DNA of 42,832 bases from a bacterium. Its GTDB lineage: Bacteria > Bacteroidota > Bacteroidia > CAILMK01 > JACPUW01. Made by a program: the position numbers and the translations under genes. Position 1 is the stretch's first letter. Each line of letters opens with the position of its first letter. Under the pieces are notes generated by a model, which worked only from the letters and a program-made list of their open reading frames with translations, searched no databases and was not told where the DNA came from. The stretch covers positions 1 to 42,832 of the forward strand of contig WGNN01000076.1 of NCBI GenBank assembly GCA_016124515.1, written 5' to 3'. This document shows positions 34,385 to 42,236 of this stretch, in pieces.

Positions 34385-35474
34385 ATGATTTCAAACGATC
34401 AACTTAAAACGCTCCGCGAAAGGCTGTCGGCCCTGGAGCAATACCTTTGACATAGTTCAAAAAGAACGCAAAATTGAAGATCTGGAGCACCTTACTACCA
34501 AGGATGATTTTTGGAACGATCCGGTAGAAGCGCAAAAGGTGCAAAAAGAAATAAAAGGGCTCAAAAGCTGGGTGGATGCTTACCACGATGCCAAAACTGC
34601 CACGGATGATTTACTGGTGTTGGTCGATTTTGCAGCAGCCGGCGAAGCAAGCCCGGCAGAGGTGGAAGAGCAATACCACATAGCCGAAAAACTGGTGGAA
34701 GATCTGGAATATAAAAACATGCTGAGCGATGAGGAAGATCAGCTAAACGCCATACTGACCATAAACCCGGGTGCAGGTGGCACCGATAGCCAAGACTGGG
34801 GCGAAATGCTGATGCGCATGTACATAATGTGGGGCGAAAAAAACGGTTATAAAGTTCGCGAGCTCGACTACCAACCCGGCGACGAAGCGGGTATAAAACA
34901 AGTAACCCTGGAGTTTGAAGGCGATTTTGCCTACGGAAACCTCAAAAGCGAAACGGGGGTTCACCGCTTGGTGCGCATCTCGCCCTTTAATGCCAATGGC
35001 AAAAGGCAAACTTCATTTACCTCGGTATTTGTGTATCCCGTGGTTGACGATACCATTGAGATAAAAATAAACCCCGCCGACCTGGAAACCGACACCTATA
35101 GAAGCAGTGGTGCAGGCGGGCAAAATGTGAATAAAGTAGAAACCGCAGTGCGAATAAAACACTTGCCCACGGGCATAGTAGTAGAGTGTCAGGAAGCCCG
35201 CAGTCAATTGCAAAACCGCGAAAAAGCCATGCAAATGCTGCGTTCGCGATTGTATCAGGAAGAAATGCGTAAGCGCGAAGAAGAAAAAGCCAAAGTGGAG
35301 GCAAGTAAAAGCAAAATAGAGTGGGGCGCACAAATTCGCAATTATGTGCTTAACCCCTACAAACTGGTGAAAGACGTACGCACCGGCACCGAAACCACCG
35401 ATGTGCAAACTGTACTCGACGGCGGCATAAATCCATTTATAAAGGACTACCTGATGTGGGCCAGTAAAAATTAG
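34385..35474 (+). CDS. prfB: Peptide chain release factor 2, programmed +1 frameshift
   Basis: Release factor 2 ends translation at UGA and UAA. The reading frame opens at ATG 34385 ([21 protein letters not shown]), reaches CTT TGA C at 34445-34451, and continues after a +1 shift that skips T34448, giving about 362 residues, the normal length. This is the classic RF2 autoregulatory site: low RF2 lets the ribosome shift past the UGA. A GGAG at 34435-34438 upstream can act as the internal Shine-Dalgarno that promotes shifting, although its 6-base spacing to CTT is longer than the 3 bases of E. coli. Downstream are the stop-recognition SPF in [10 protein letters not shown], the [19 protein letters not shown] loop, and the C-terminal [17 protein letters not shown] sequencing error is unlikely because the site is exactly the known motif. 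Confidence 0.97.
34445..34451 (+). promoter_or_regulatory. prfB programmed frameshift site CTTTGAC
   Basis: CTT TGA C, with the in-frame UGA as codon 22. The ribosome moves +1 onto TTT/GAC and translation continues in the second frame. GGAG at 34435-34438 is the likely stimulator. Confidence 0.93.
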
Positions 35475-35521
35475 TATAACAGAAAAAGTACCTATTCTCA
35501 CACATGGCAAAAGCCCTTTTG

Positions 35522-35545
35522 ATCCACAAGCTTTTCTTTGTGGAT
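35522..35545. other. Hairpin between convergent prfB and cargo gene
   Basis: ATCCACAA (35522-35529) pairs with TTGTGGAT (35538-35545) around an 8-base loop. There is no T run after it in either direction, so I do not call it a proper intrinsic terminator, though its place between convergent genes suits one. The rest of 35475-35697 shows nothing else. Confidence 0.35.
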
Positions 35546-35697
35546 GATATTATTGTTTACAATTTCAATGAAAAATAGTTAATTCAATAAGGTAGCAAAG
35601 CCCTTTGTGAATCCAAGAACGTTTTTTCAACTCACTTAATACGTTGACATATAACGAACTGCATGTTCGGCTGACGTTGTTTAGGATCAGACTTGAT

Positions 35698-38598
35698 TTA
35701 CCGTATCAAAACCAAGGTTCCGTCAAAATGCAATTGTTTTCCTTCTGTGGTTGTGGCATCAATTACATAACGGTAGTTGTCCATGGCAAAAGGCTCTTCG
35801 TTAAAAGTACCATCCCATATATTGGACGCATCAGTGCTGTGCGCTACTTGCTGCCCCCATCGGGAATATATATGGCAGTCAAAATTTGTAATTCCCCAGG
35901 TACCCACGCTGAAAATATCATTGACTCCATCGCCATTTGGGGTGAATGCATTGGGAATGAACAGGGTGCTCTTCAAAGCTACTTTAACCACATTGCTGTA
36001 GCTCTGTTGTCCATAGCCATTTTGCTCCACCGCTTTTATGCGATAGTAAAGAGCCTCATTATTATAAGGCAAATTTTTATCGGTAAAAGCCAACTGTATT
36101 GCGCTTTGAAAAAACGACCAATTTTTCCCATCAACTGAACTTTCAATAAGGTATTCCTTTACCCCGGATTCCCACTTTTCGTAGGCTGTCCAACTGAGCA
36201 CAACATACTCATTATTATAATTTTTGGCTTGCAGCAAAATGGTGGTGGCAGGGTTTGATGCCGCGCTGATGTTGCCACATGAATCAATCAATGCAATGCG
36301 GTAGCTGTACCTTATTTGGTTGGTTGACACCGGCACAGTATCTACCAAAGTATCTTGCACCGGATTTGACAAATTAACCTGCGAAAACAATGAATCATTA
36401 TAGCTGCGACTGAGTATATAACCGGCGCCTTCGCTACGGTTTAGCCATTTGAGCTGCACACGCTCGCTGTCTATTACGGTTGCATATAATAAAGCGGTAG
36501 AATCGTTTTTTGTAAATCCGGGCCTGATGCGCACATAAGCCGAATCGCGTGTGGTGCAGCCGGTGGGTCCGGTCAGGATTTGGGTTATTTTCAACTCCTG
36601 TGCACTATCAAAATAGCGACTGAAATGTTTCTTTTCAGTAGCAAAGCTATCACTCCAGACAAATCTGTGATATAACACATCACCTTTTGACGAGTCTGTT
36701 ATTTTTACACTATCTGGCAAGCACACAACACTATCTTCAACTATAAACCCTGGCTTTGGAGCTTCTCTTATCCTAATCGTATCAAAAGATATAAATACAG
36801 AATCATAACCGTTGGTTACATATCCGGAAATAAAATAACTCCCCGCCTTGCGATATTGATGAACCGGGCTTTGTATTTTTGAATGTTTACCGTCTCCAAA
36901 ATTCCAGTTAAATTCCAAATGGCGATTTTTTGTAGATTCGAAACATAATGTGTCAGTAATAATACTGAATTCATTCCAGGCACAATTGACAGAATCAGAC
37001 AGATGCGCCGAAAAATTCAACTTTTTTTGAATAATTACCGTATCTGAGAACCAAACAACCAAGCCTTTATCTGTAGTACCTTTTAATCTGAAATAATAGC
37101 GACCTGGTTTAACTGGATCAAATTTGTACGGTTTCAGGTACTTATCAGTTCGTAACAATTTATCGCCCGCATACCATTCATAAGATATAAATTCCTTATC
37201 ACTCAGATTAAATAAAACTGCGCTCCCCCTACAATTGGATTTGGCTTTAAATTTAACACGTGGCAAATAACCTATATGCATTGTCTTTGGGCTCTGGGCC
37301 ACATCAATATAGGCACCATTTGGGGTACACATTCGCCTGTAATTGAGCGATATTTTCAGGCTATCGCCAAACACATCGGGGTTTTCTATAATACCCAGGC
37401 GGTTATAAGCAATATTATTATTATACCTAATGGGTTCTTTAGCACGGTGTGCAAAGTAAATCTTACCATTGGGTGCTTGAAATATGGGCCAGGGCCATAG
37501 TTCAAAATTTTGCTTGCTATGAATGAGGTATATAGGCCGCGCCTGAACGCTATCGCCATCAAAGGAACGCTGAACTTGCCAAATAGATGGAAACTTCCTG
37601 CTCATTGAACCTGTACTTACATAAATGATGGAATCATTGGGCGAAATAGTCATATCCCACATCCTCAGGTCATTATAAGTGTCATTTGGATAAGGAAAAG
37701 TATCATTCCTGATCTTAAACAGATACTGTGGCTGGCTAATGGCTCCCGTTATATTGTTGAAACGATACTGCACCACTGCCCAGCCATACGATTTTTCTTT
37801 GGGGTAGGTGTATTTTTCAAAAGGGGTGTAGATACAAGTAATAATGGATTTACCGTCGCGGGATGTTAATATTCCCTCATACCTTTTGAATGATCCTGGC
37901 TTTATTTTGGGTAAACTATCAGGAACAATCATGCCATCCCCGCTGATGATAGGCTCCCCCAATTCCCCTTTTTCGAACGGAAAAGAATAAAAGAGGTTAT
38001 TATACCTGAGAAAGAGCCAATCCTTCCCTACTTGATTTAGCCGGTAGGAGATAGCTCCAAATTGCATGGTATCAAAAACCAGCCTCGGACTTTGGTAATC
38101 CACAATACTACCATCATCCTGTAGTTCTATGGCCGTTTCTACCAACCATCCCTGCACCAGCCTGTACATCTTATAGCGGTTGGTTCCCACAGAGAAGACT
38201 GCCATGCTCTTCATCATATCTTCTGAAATAGGAAACCCTTTAAACAAAGGGATGGCCTCATTAACTCTATATACTGAGAGTTGTTTTTTATAATTTGAAT
38301 TTATTACATTGAGACCATCAGAAAAGAACAACACTTGGCCGCTGCTGTCATACACGCTAAGGTAGTCACCATAAAATTGAAAATCATGCCTATTTGTTCG
38401 CCATTCTTTGCGGTATGCATTGCTCGAATCAACAATTGGCGGTTCATAATTAAAGTCATAAAAAGAACCATCACTGTAGTAATAGTTGTAGCCAATAACC
38501 TGGCTTTTACCCAAAAGAGAAAGCAATAGCATTGCACAGGGCATAAAATACCTTAGTTGCATGCTAAACCTTCCTTTGCCTTTTGAACCTTTATTCAC
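35698..38598 (-). CDS. T9SS type B cargo protein with PKD domain
   Basis: 966-residue exported protein. The signal peptide (MQLRYFMPCAMLLLSLLGKSQ, from residue 13; ATG 38598 is the first in-frame start and overlaps the previous gene by 8 bp) is followed by a propeller-like N-terminal half (YGDYLSVYDSSGQVLFFSDGLNVI, repeated W/YISPNDSIIYVS), a PKD domain near residues 540-635 (WNFGDGKHSK), FN3-like domains, and a type B T9SS sorting domain at the end (IPNAFTPNGDGVNDIFSVG, IYSRWGQQVAHS, IWDGTFN, FDGTLVLIR). Probably surface-displayed or shed by the T9SS. The last 594 bp (from 36293 to 35700) are almost identical to the end of the partial gene at the right edge. Last gene of a three-gene cargo run. 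Confidence 0.9.
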   Translation of the reverse strand: MNKGSKGKGRFSMQLRYFMPCAMLLLSLLGKSQVIGYNYYYSDGSFYDFNYEPPIVDSSNAYRKEWRTNRHDFQFYGDYLSVYDSSGQVLFFSDGLNVINSNYKKQLSVYRVNEAIPLFKGFPISEDMMKSMAVFSVGTNRYKMYRLVQGWLVETAIELQDDGSIVDYQSPRLVFDTMQFGAISYRLNQVGKDWLFLRYNNLFYSFPFEKGELGEPIISGDGMIVPDSLPKIKPGSFKRYEGILTSRDGKSIITCIYTPFEKYTYPKEKSYGWAVVQYRFNNITGAISQPQYLFKIRNDTFPYPNDTYNDLRMWDMTISPNDSIIYVSTGSMSRKFPSIWQVQRSFDGDSVQARPIYLIHSKQNFELWPWPIFQAPNGKIYFAHRAKEPIRYNNNIAYNRLGIIENPDVFGDSLKISLNYRRMCTPNGAYIDVAQSPKTMHIGYLPRVKFKAKSNCRGSAVLFNLSDKEFISYEWYAGDKLLRTDKYLKPYKFDPVKPGRYYFRLKGTTDKGLVVWFSDTVIIQKKLNFSAHLSDSVNCAWNEFSIITDTLCFESTKNRHLEFNWNFGDGKHSKIQSPVHQYRKAGSYFISGYVTNGYDSVFISFDTIRIREAPKPGFIVEDSVVCLPDSVKITDSSKGDVLYHRFVWSDSFATEKKHFSRYFDSAQELKITQILTGPTGCTTRDSAYVRIRPGFTKNDSTALLYATVIDSERVQLKWLNRSEGAGYILSRSYNDSLFSQVNLSNPVQDTLVDTVPVSTNQIRYSYRIALIDSCGNISAASNPATTILLQAKNYNNEYVVLSWTAYEKWESGVKEYLIESSVDGKNWSFFQSAIQLAFTDKNLPYNNEALYYRIKAVEQNGYGQQSYSNVVKVALKSTLFIPNAFTPNGDGVNDIFSVGTWGITNFDCHIYSRWGQQVAHSTDASNIWDGTFNEEPFAMDNYRYVIDATTTEGKQLHFDGTLVLIR
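35700..36293 (-). repeat. 594-bp direct repeat, copy 1
   Basis: Matches 42239-42832 base for base without gaps apart from about 26 mismatches (counted by eye, about 96% identity). It covers the last 197 codons including the FN3-like domain and type B sorting domain. Identity stops right at the stop codons, which differ (TAA here, TGA in copy 2). Confidence 0.93.
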
Positions 38599-39550
38599 TT
38601 ATACAAATTTTTTGAATTGCGGATAACCCATTGGAACTCCTATAACAAAATAATAAAACATCCAGTTGCCTAGCTGGTAAATACAATTCACCCAGCTGCG
38701 AAATCCGGGTACTCTCTTTCAAAAGCTTACCGTTTGTGCTATAAACCAGAAGTGTTCCACCATCGGCATCCGGAATCAAGTATTGAAAACAACCATTTCC
38801 CTTATAGTAAATTTTCAATGATGGGTTATTTGTAATTTCGGGAACACTTGTATAGCTTAAGTCGCAACCAAAGCTATCGGGCACCCAAAAAGTGTCTATG
38901 GCGGGGTCATAGTACCAAAGCAACTTGCCCGCGCTGTAGTTGGGTTTGTTGCGGTTTACCGGCAGCATAAAACCCATACTGCCCACTCGGGGAATCACCG
39001 TTTCGCACAAATAGTTTCCCATAGGGGTTGATTCAAAAGTATAGATAAGTGAAGATACACTATCGTTGAAATAAAAAGTGTCGCGACTTAGGATTTTAAA
39101 GGCATCGTACACCCAACCTTCCCTTTCATCATTCATTGGTACATGCCATTGTTCATTAAACCTCTTTCCCCATGTATAGAGAAAGTTATGATCAGACTCT
39201 CGCAGGTTAATGCCGCTAGTATCAAAAAAATAGGAAATTTGTCGCCCGTCGTTCCACAACAGCAAGTTTTGCTGCTTCAATAGCCTTTTGTCAGCATCTA
39301 GAAACCGATATGCCAGTTTACGTACACTAACCTTACCTTTTGTTGAGTCGAATGGGTATAAGGTTAACAAGGTATCGCCTTTGGTAATGAGATGGATATA
39401 GGTACACTTACTTACCGGTCCTTCATTCAGGTACATCCATTGTGATCCATCTACAGCGATACTGTCTTGTGCCATAATGGCTGATGGTAAATATAAAATA
39501 AGTAGTATGAGTCTAATTGTCTTTAATAAAGTAGGCATGGTACAATTCAT
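38591..39550 (-). CDS. Exported protein with T9SS type A-like C-terminus
   Basis: 319-residue protein of unknown function. N-terminal signal peptide (LLKTIRLILLILYLPSAIMAQ); middle region rich in aromatic beta strands with no domain I know (for example KLLWYYDPAIDTFWVP, single Cys residues). The last 75 residues resemble the type A T9SS sorting signal: LLVYSTNGKLLKES, then a LYLPARQLDVLLFCYRS strand and IQKICISE end, though divergent. The start overlaps the 763-residue gene by 38 bp, and the end overlaps the 966-residue gene by 8 bp, so all three are likely one transcript. Codes for a secreted protein whose role is unknown. Confidence 0.72.
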   Translation of the reverse strand: MNCTMPTLLKTIRLILLILYLPSAIMAQDSIAVDGSQWMYLNEGPVSKCTYIHLITKGDTLLTLYPFDSTKGKVSVRKLAYRFLDADKRLLKQQNLLLWNDGRQISYFFDTSGINLRESDHNFLYTWGKRFNEQWHVPMNDEREGWVYDAFKILSRDTFYFNDSVSSLIYTFESTPMGNYLCETVIPRVGSMGFMLPVNRNKPNYSAGKLLWYYDPAIDTFWVPDSFGCDLSYTSVPEITNNPSLKIYYKGNGCFQYLIPDADGGTLLVYSTNGKLLKESTRISQLGELYLPARQLDVLLFCYRSSNGLSAIQKICISE

Positions 39551-41804
39551 TGTTGGTCGTATAAAATTTAATTATATGCATTCCATTGGACAGGGAACTT
39601 ATATCAATGGCTTTTTCCAGCCCAAAAGATCTACCCAAATTGCCAGATATATGCGTTTTACCCGACAAATCAAACACTTCATAATTGACATCCAACGCCA
39701 CGTCAGACTTGAACAATATGTTAAGTGCTGAATGAGCGATGGTTGGGTAAACCTCAAATTTTATATTTTGTCGTGTTATTTCAGGCAGGCTATTGTATTC
39801 ATGCCTTACATTTTGCCACATTTTCGGGTCTGTCAAATCCTCGTCATCACTTGGAGGCGTTTTACTGTAATCAAGATCATAATTGGTTTCTGTTGAAAAA
39901 TACTTACAATAAGAACTTGAATCACATGTCTTTGGAGTACCTCCGCTGTGAATATTAAGCCAAGGATCGGCTGGGTTCGGATTGCCCGAATTGTCAAGAA
40001 TTAGTGTTGAATAGGGATGCCATGTCTGGTGCTGGTACATGTCAGCCGTAATAGATGAATAGGGGTTAACATTCCAATCTCTAAAGGAAATATGATAGTC
40101 CCCACCCGGATTAAAACTTGAAAAATGGTTGCTTTGCGAATAACCTGCATAATTGGTCCAGGTCATGAACTGGTTGTTATTTGGGGTTTTAAGGCTAGAG
40201 CTATAAATACTCTGAATCACACTACTATGTGATCCATGCAATCCGTTGAATTTACCAGGAACAAATGTCATGATAGTCAAATGCTTATAATTTGCTACCC
40301 TCCAATCTTCAGAATATCCTGTTCCCTCCAAATCATAGTGATTACATTCTATACGCGCATATTTGTTATCGCCATTGTAAAGCTCACATATATAAGGGTT
40401 GCCACACTTGGTTGAAGTTGCAATTTTGGAAAACAGGAAACGGTTGTTATAGGACCGTCCTACATTTTCGCCAGCATCATCAACTAAAATTCCTGCACAT
40501 AGCAAACCCGTTGTACATGTCAATTCACCCTGATCATAACCATAAAGTACTGAGTCGTGAGCATTGTAATTGAACACATTATTGGCTATATCATACTTAC
40601 CGCTCTTCATTAGCCATATCCCGACATGAAAAGGCTGCTCATTGTAAAATACTGACCCTCTGTAATCCAGGATAAATAGGTTTCTATTAATGAACAAACT
40701 CCGTCCATTTTCGGCCCTCACGCCATGTGCACAATTCACAAACCGGTTTCCGGTAATCAGCGCTTCATCTGCTGCATTACTCTGATTGACAAAAATACCC
40801 ATTGAAAGACCATTGAAAATATTGCGTTTGCCGGTACACTTGATGCAGCCATCATTTGGATCATAAACGGTTGTTGCGGGGTCTTCGGGGTAATAGCAAG
40901 TTCCACCCCTAATCGTTGTAAATGTTGATTTAAAGGCACAAATACCCACCCCTCTGCATTGCCAGAAATATTGCCTAAACTGGTTGCAATGGCAGCTCGA
41001 TGTGGCACCGGCAGTTGCTTCCATTTCATCCTGAGTTACTTCATTTTCAAACAGGTTCCCGCCAATAAAAGTGACTCCCTTTACCGAATTCAGTTCGACA
41101 AAATGCTTTTGACGGTCTATAATGTCATCCCCATAGTAGTTACCACCCACATAATCATTGGTGTCTTCTACCAGCCATTCATCAAAACGATTTGTAACCA
41201 TATATGAATCCCACCTGAACACGCAATCCCTGAATACGCTGTAATTGTTATTTTCATAGGCATTAAATACCACTGCCCTGGTGCAATTGATAAAATGGGT
41301 TTTAGCACAGCGCAACAGGGCGCCCGTATTGTTGCTGTTTGTTCCCACTTCAATACCTGTTTCAGCCTTCTCTACAAGGCAACTGTCGCCATTGTAAGGC
41401 AAAAAGAAAACCCTAGTCTGGGCATCAATAAAAGTCCAGGTACTTGTGTTAATTTGTTCTTCATTGTAAAACCCTAAAACCTTTATACCAACCCATGAAT
41501 CGTTGTTTTCTGGTCTGAAGGTGCAACCCTTGAATTGCACATTAGCTCCCACGTTGGTTGCCGGCGTATTGTTTTTAAGGTCGATGGTTAAACTCGCGTT
41601 TACTCCAAATGTAAAGTCTATGTCTTCAAATACAGCTTCAATACCGACAAGCTTAAGTCCATCCGGAAAAATGGTTTGTGCCGTACTCTTATAGTGGTTT
41701 CCATTAAAATACACGCTTTTGTTACTAGAGTTAATAGTGACTAATTGGCTAAAACTTGTGAAACAAGTTAACAGCAATAAGATTGTAAATGCTGACTTTT
41801 GCAT
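39513..41804 (-). CDS. Secreted parallel beta-helix protein with T9SS type A signal
   Basis: 763-residue exported protein. It begins with a clean signal peptide (MQKSAFTILLLLTCFTSFSQ). From about residue 80 to 500 it repeats short beta segments of the right-handed parallel beta-helix (PbH1) kind: FKGCTFRPENNDSW, TGALLRCAKTHFINCTRAVVFNAY, ITGNRFVNCAHGVRAENGRSLFINRNLF, IANNVFNYN. Such folds occur in polysaccharide lyases and adhesins, but no catalytic residues are evident. The C-terminus is a type A T9SS signal (FEVYPTIAHSALNILFKS, YEVFDLSGKTHISGN, ISSLSNGMHIIKFYT). First gene of the cargo run, preceded by a promoter match and a long leader. Confidence 0.85.
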   Translation of the reverse strand: MQKSAFTILLLLTCFTSFSQLVTINSSNKSVYFNGNHYKSTAQTIFPDGLKLVGIEAVFEDIDFTFGVNASLTIDLKNNTPATNVGANVQFKGCTFRPENNDSWVGIKVLGFYNEEQINTSTWTFIDAQTRVFFLPYNGDSCLVEKAETGIEVGTNSNNTGALLRCAKTHFINCTRAVVFNAYENNNYSVFRDCVFRWDSYMVTNRFDEWLVEDTNDYVGGNYYGDDIIDRQKHFVELNSVKGVTFIGGNLFENEVTQDEMEATAGATSSCHCNQFRQYFWQCRGVGICAFKSTFTTIRGGTCYYPEDPATTVYDPNDGCIKCTGKRNIFNGLSMGIFVNQSNAADEALITGNRFVNCAHGVRAENGRSLFINRNLFILDYRGSVFYNEQPFHVGIWLMKSGKYDIANNVFNYNAHDSVLYGYDQGELTCTTGLLCAGILVDDAGENVGRSYNNRFLFSKIATSTKCGNPYICELYNGDNKYARIECNHYDLEGTGYSEDWRVANYKHLTIMTFVPGKFNGLHGSHSSVIQSIYSSSLKTPNNNQFMTWTNYAGYSQSNHFSSFNPGGDYHISFRDWNVNPYSSITADMYQHQTWHPYSTLILDNSGNPNPADPWLNIHSGGTPKTCDSSSYCKYFSTETNYDLDYSKTPPSDDEDLTDPKMWQNVRHEYNSLPEITRQNIKFEVYPTIAHSALNILFKSDVALDVNYEVFDLSGKTHISGNLGRSFGLEKAIDISSLSNGMHIIKFYTTNNELYHAYFIKDN

Positions 41805-42236
41805 CGAATTTAGTTTTTTAAGCAGCCCCGCCCATATCCAAAGTTTCTCAGGACCGAAGATAGAGTGGGGCTGTGGTTTAGATAGACAAATCTAAGGTAC
41901 CCTTTTTAATAAATTAGGTGCAGTTACGCGCCAAAGGTAAGATACTCAAAAACTTCGATTATTAACCCAAACCTTTCTTTTTGAAGCCCAATAGCTATTT
42001 TCAAAAAGTAAAAGTGCCACTAAAGTAAGATGAGCATTTTTGGAAATTTCTCTCTGCCACATCTGAAACAGAGCCAAATCAAATCGCCAAACTGCCATTT
42101 AATAAACTTAAACTTTACCAACTTCTACATTCTAGCGAAATTGTTATTGCAATTAATGTAATATACTGTATATCAAGCCCATCACAACACACACCACAGG
42201 CACCCGTTGCCTACTTGAGTCGGCTATTGACTTCAT
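41805..42236. other. 432-bp upstream region of the cargo operon
   Basis: AT-rich, no gene seen on either strand. Contains a minus-strand -7 element (41887-41894), a second one at 41932-41939 (TACCTTTG on the minus strand), and an inverted repeat in the predicted leader: CAGCCCC (41823-41829) with GGGGCTG (41867-41873). No terminator with a T run for the preceding partial gene was recognised. Confidence 0.55.
41887..41894 (-). promoter_or_regulatory. -7 element upstream of the cargo operon
   Basis: The minus strand reads TAGATTTG, an exact TAnnTTTG match, 82 bp before the ATG at 41804, giving a leader of about 75 bases that contains the CAGCCCC/GGGGCTG hairpin. A second exact element lies 45 bp further up. 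Neither has a clear -33 TTG. Confidence 0.4.

Noticed and set aside
34448-34450. In-frame TGA in prfB as a nonsense mutation
   Set aside because: It is the conserved programmed frameshift site, and the total length matches RF2.
35522-35545. Hairpin after prfB as a strong intrinsic terminator
   Set aside because: The stem is 8 bp but no T run follows on either strand.
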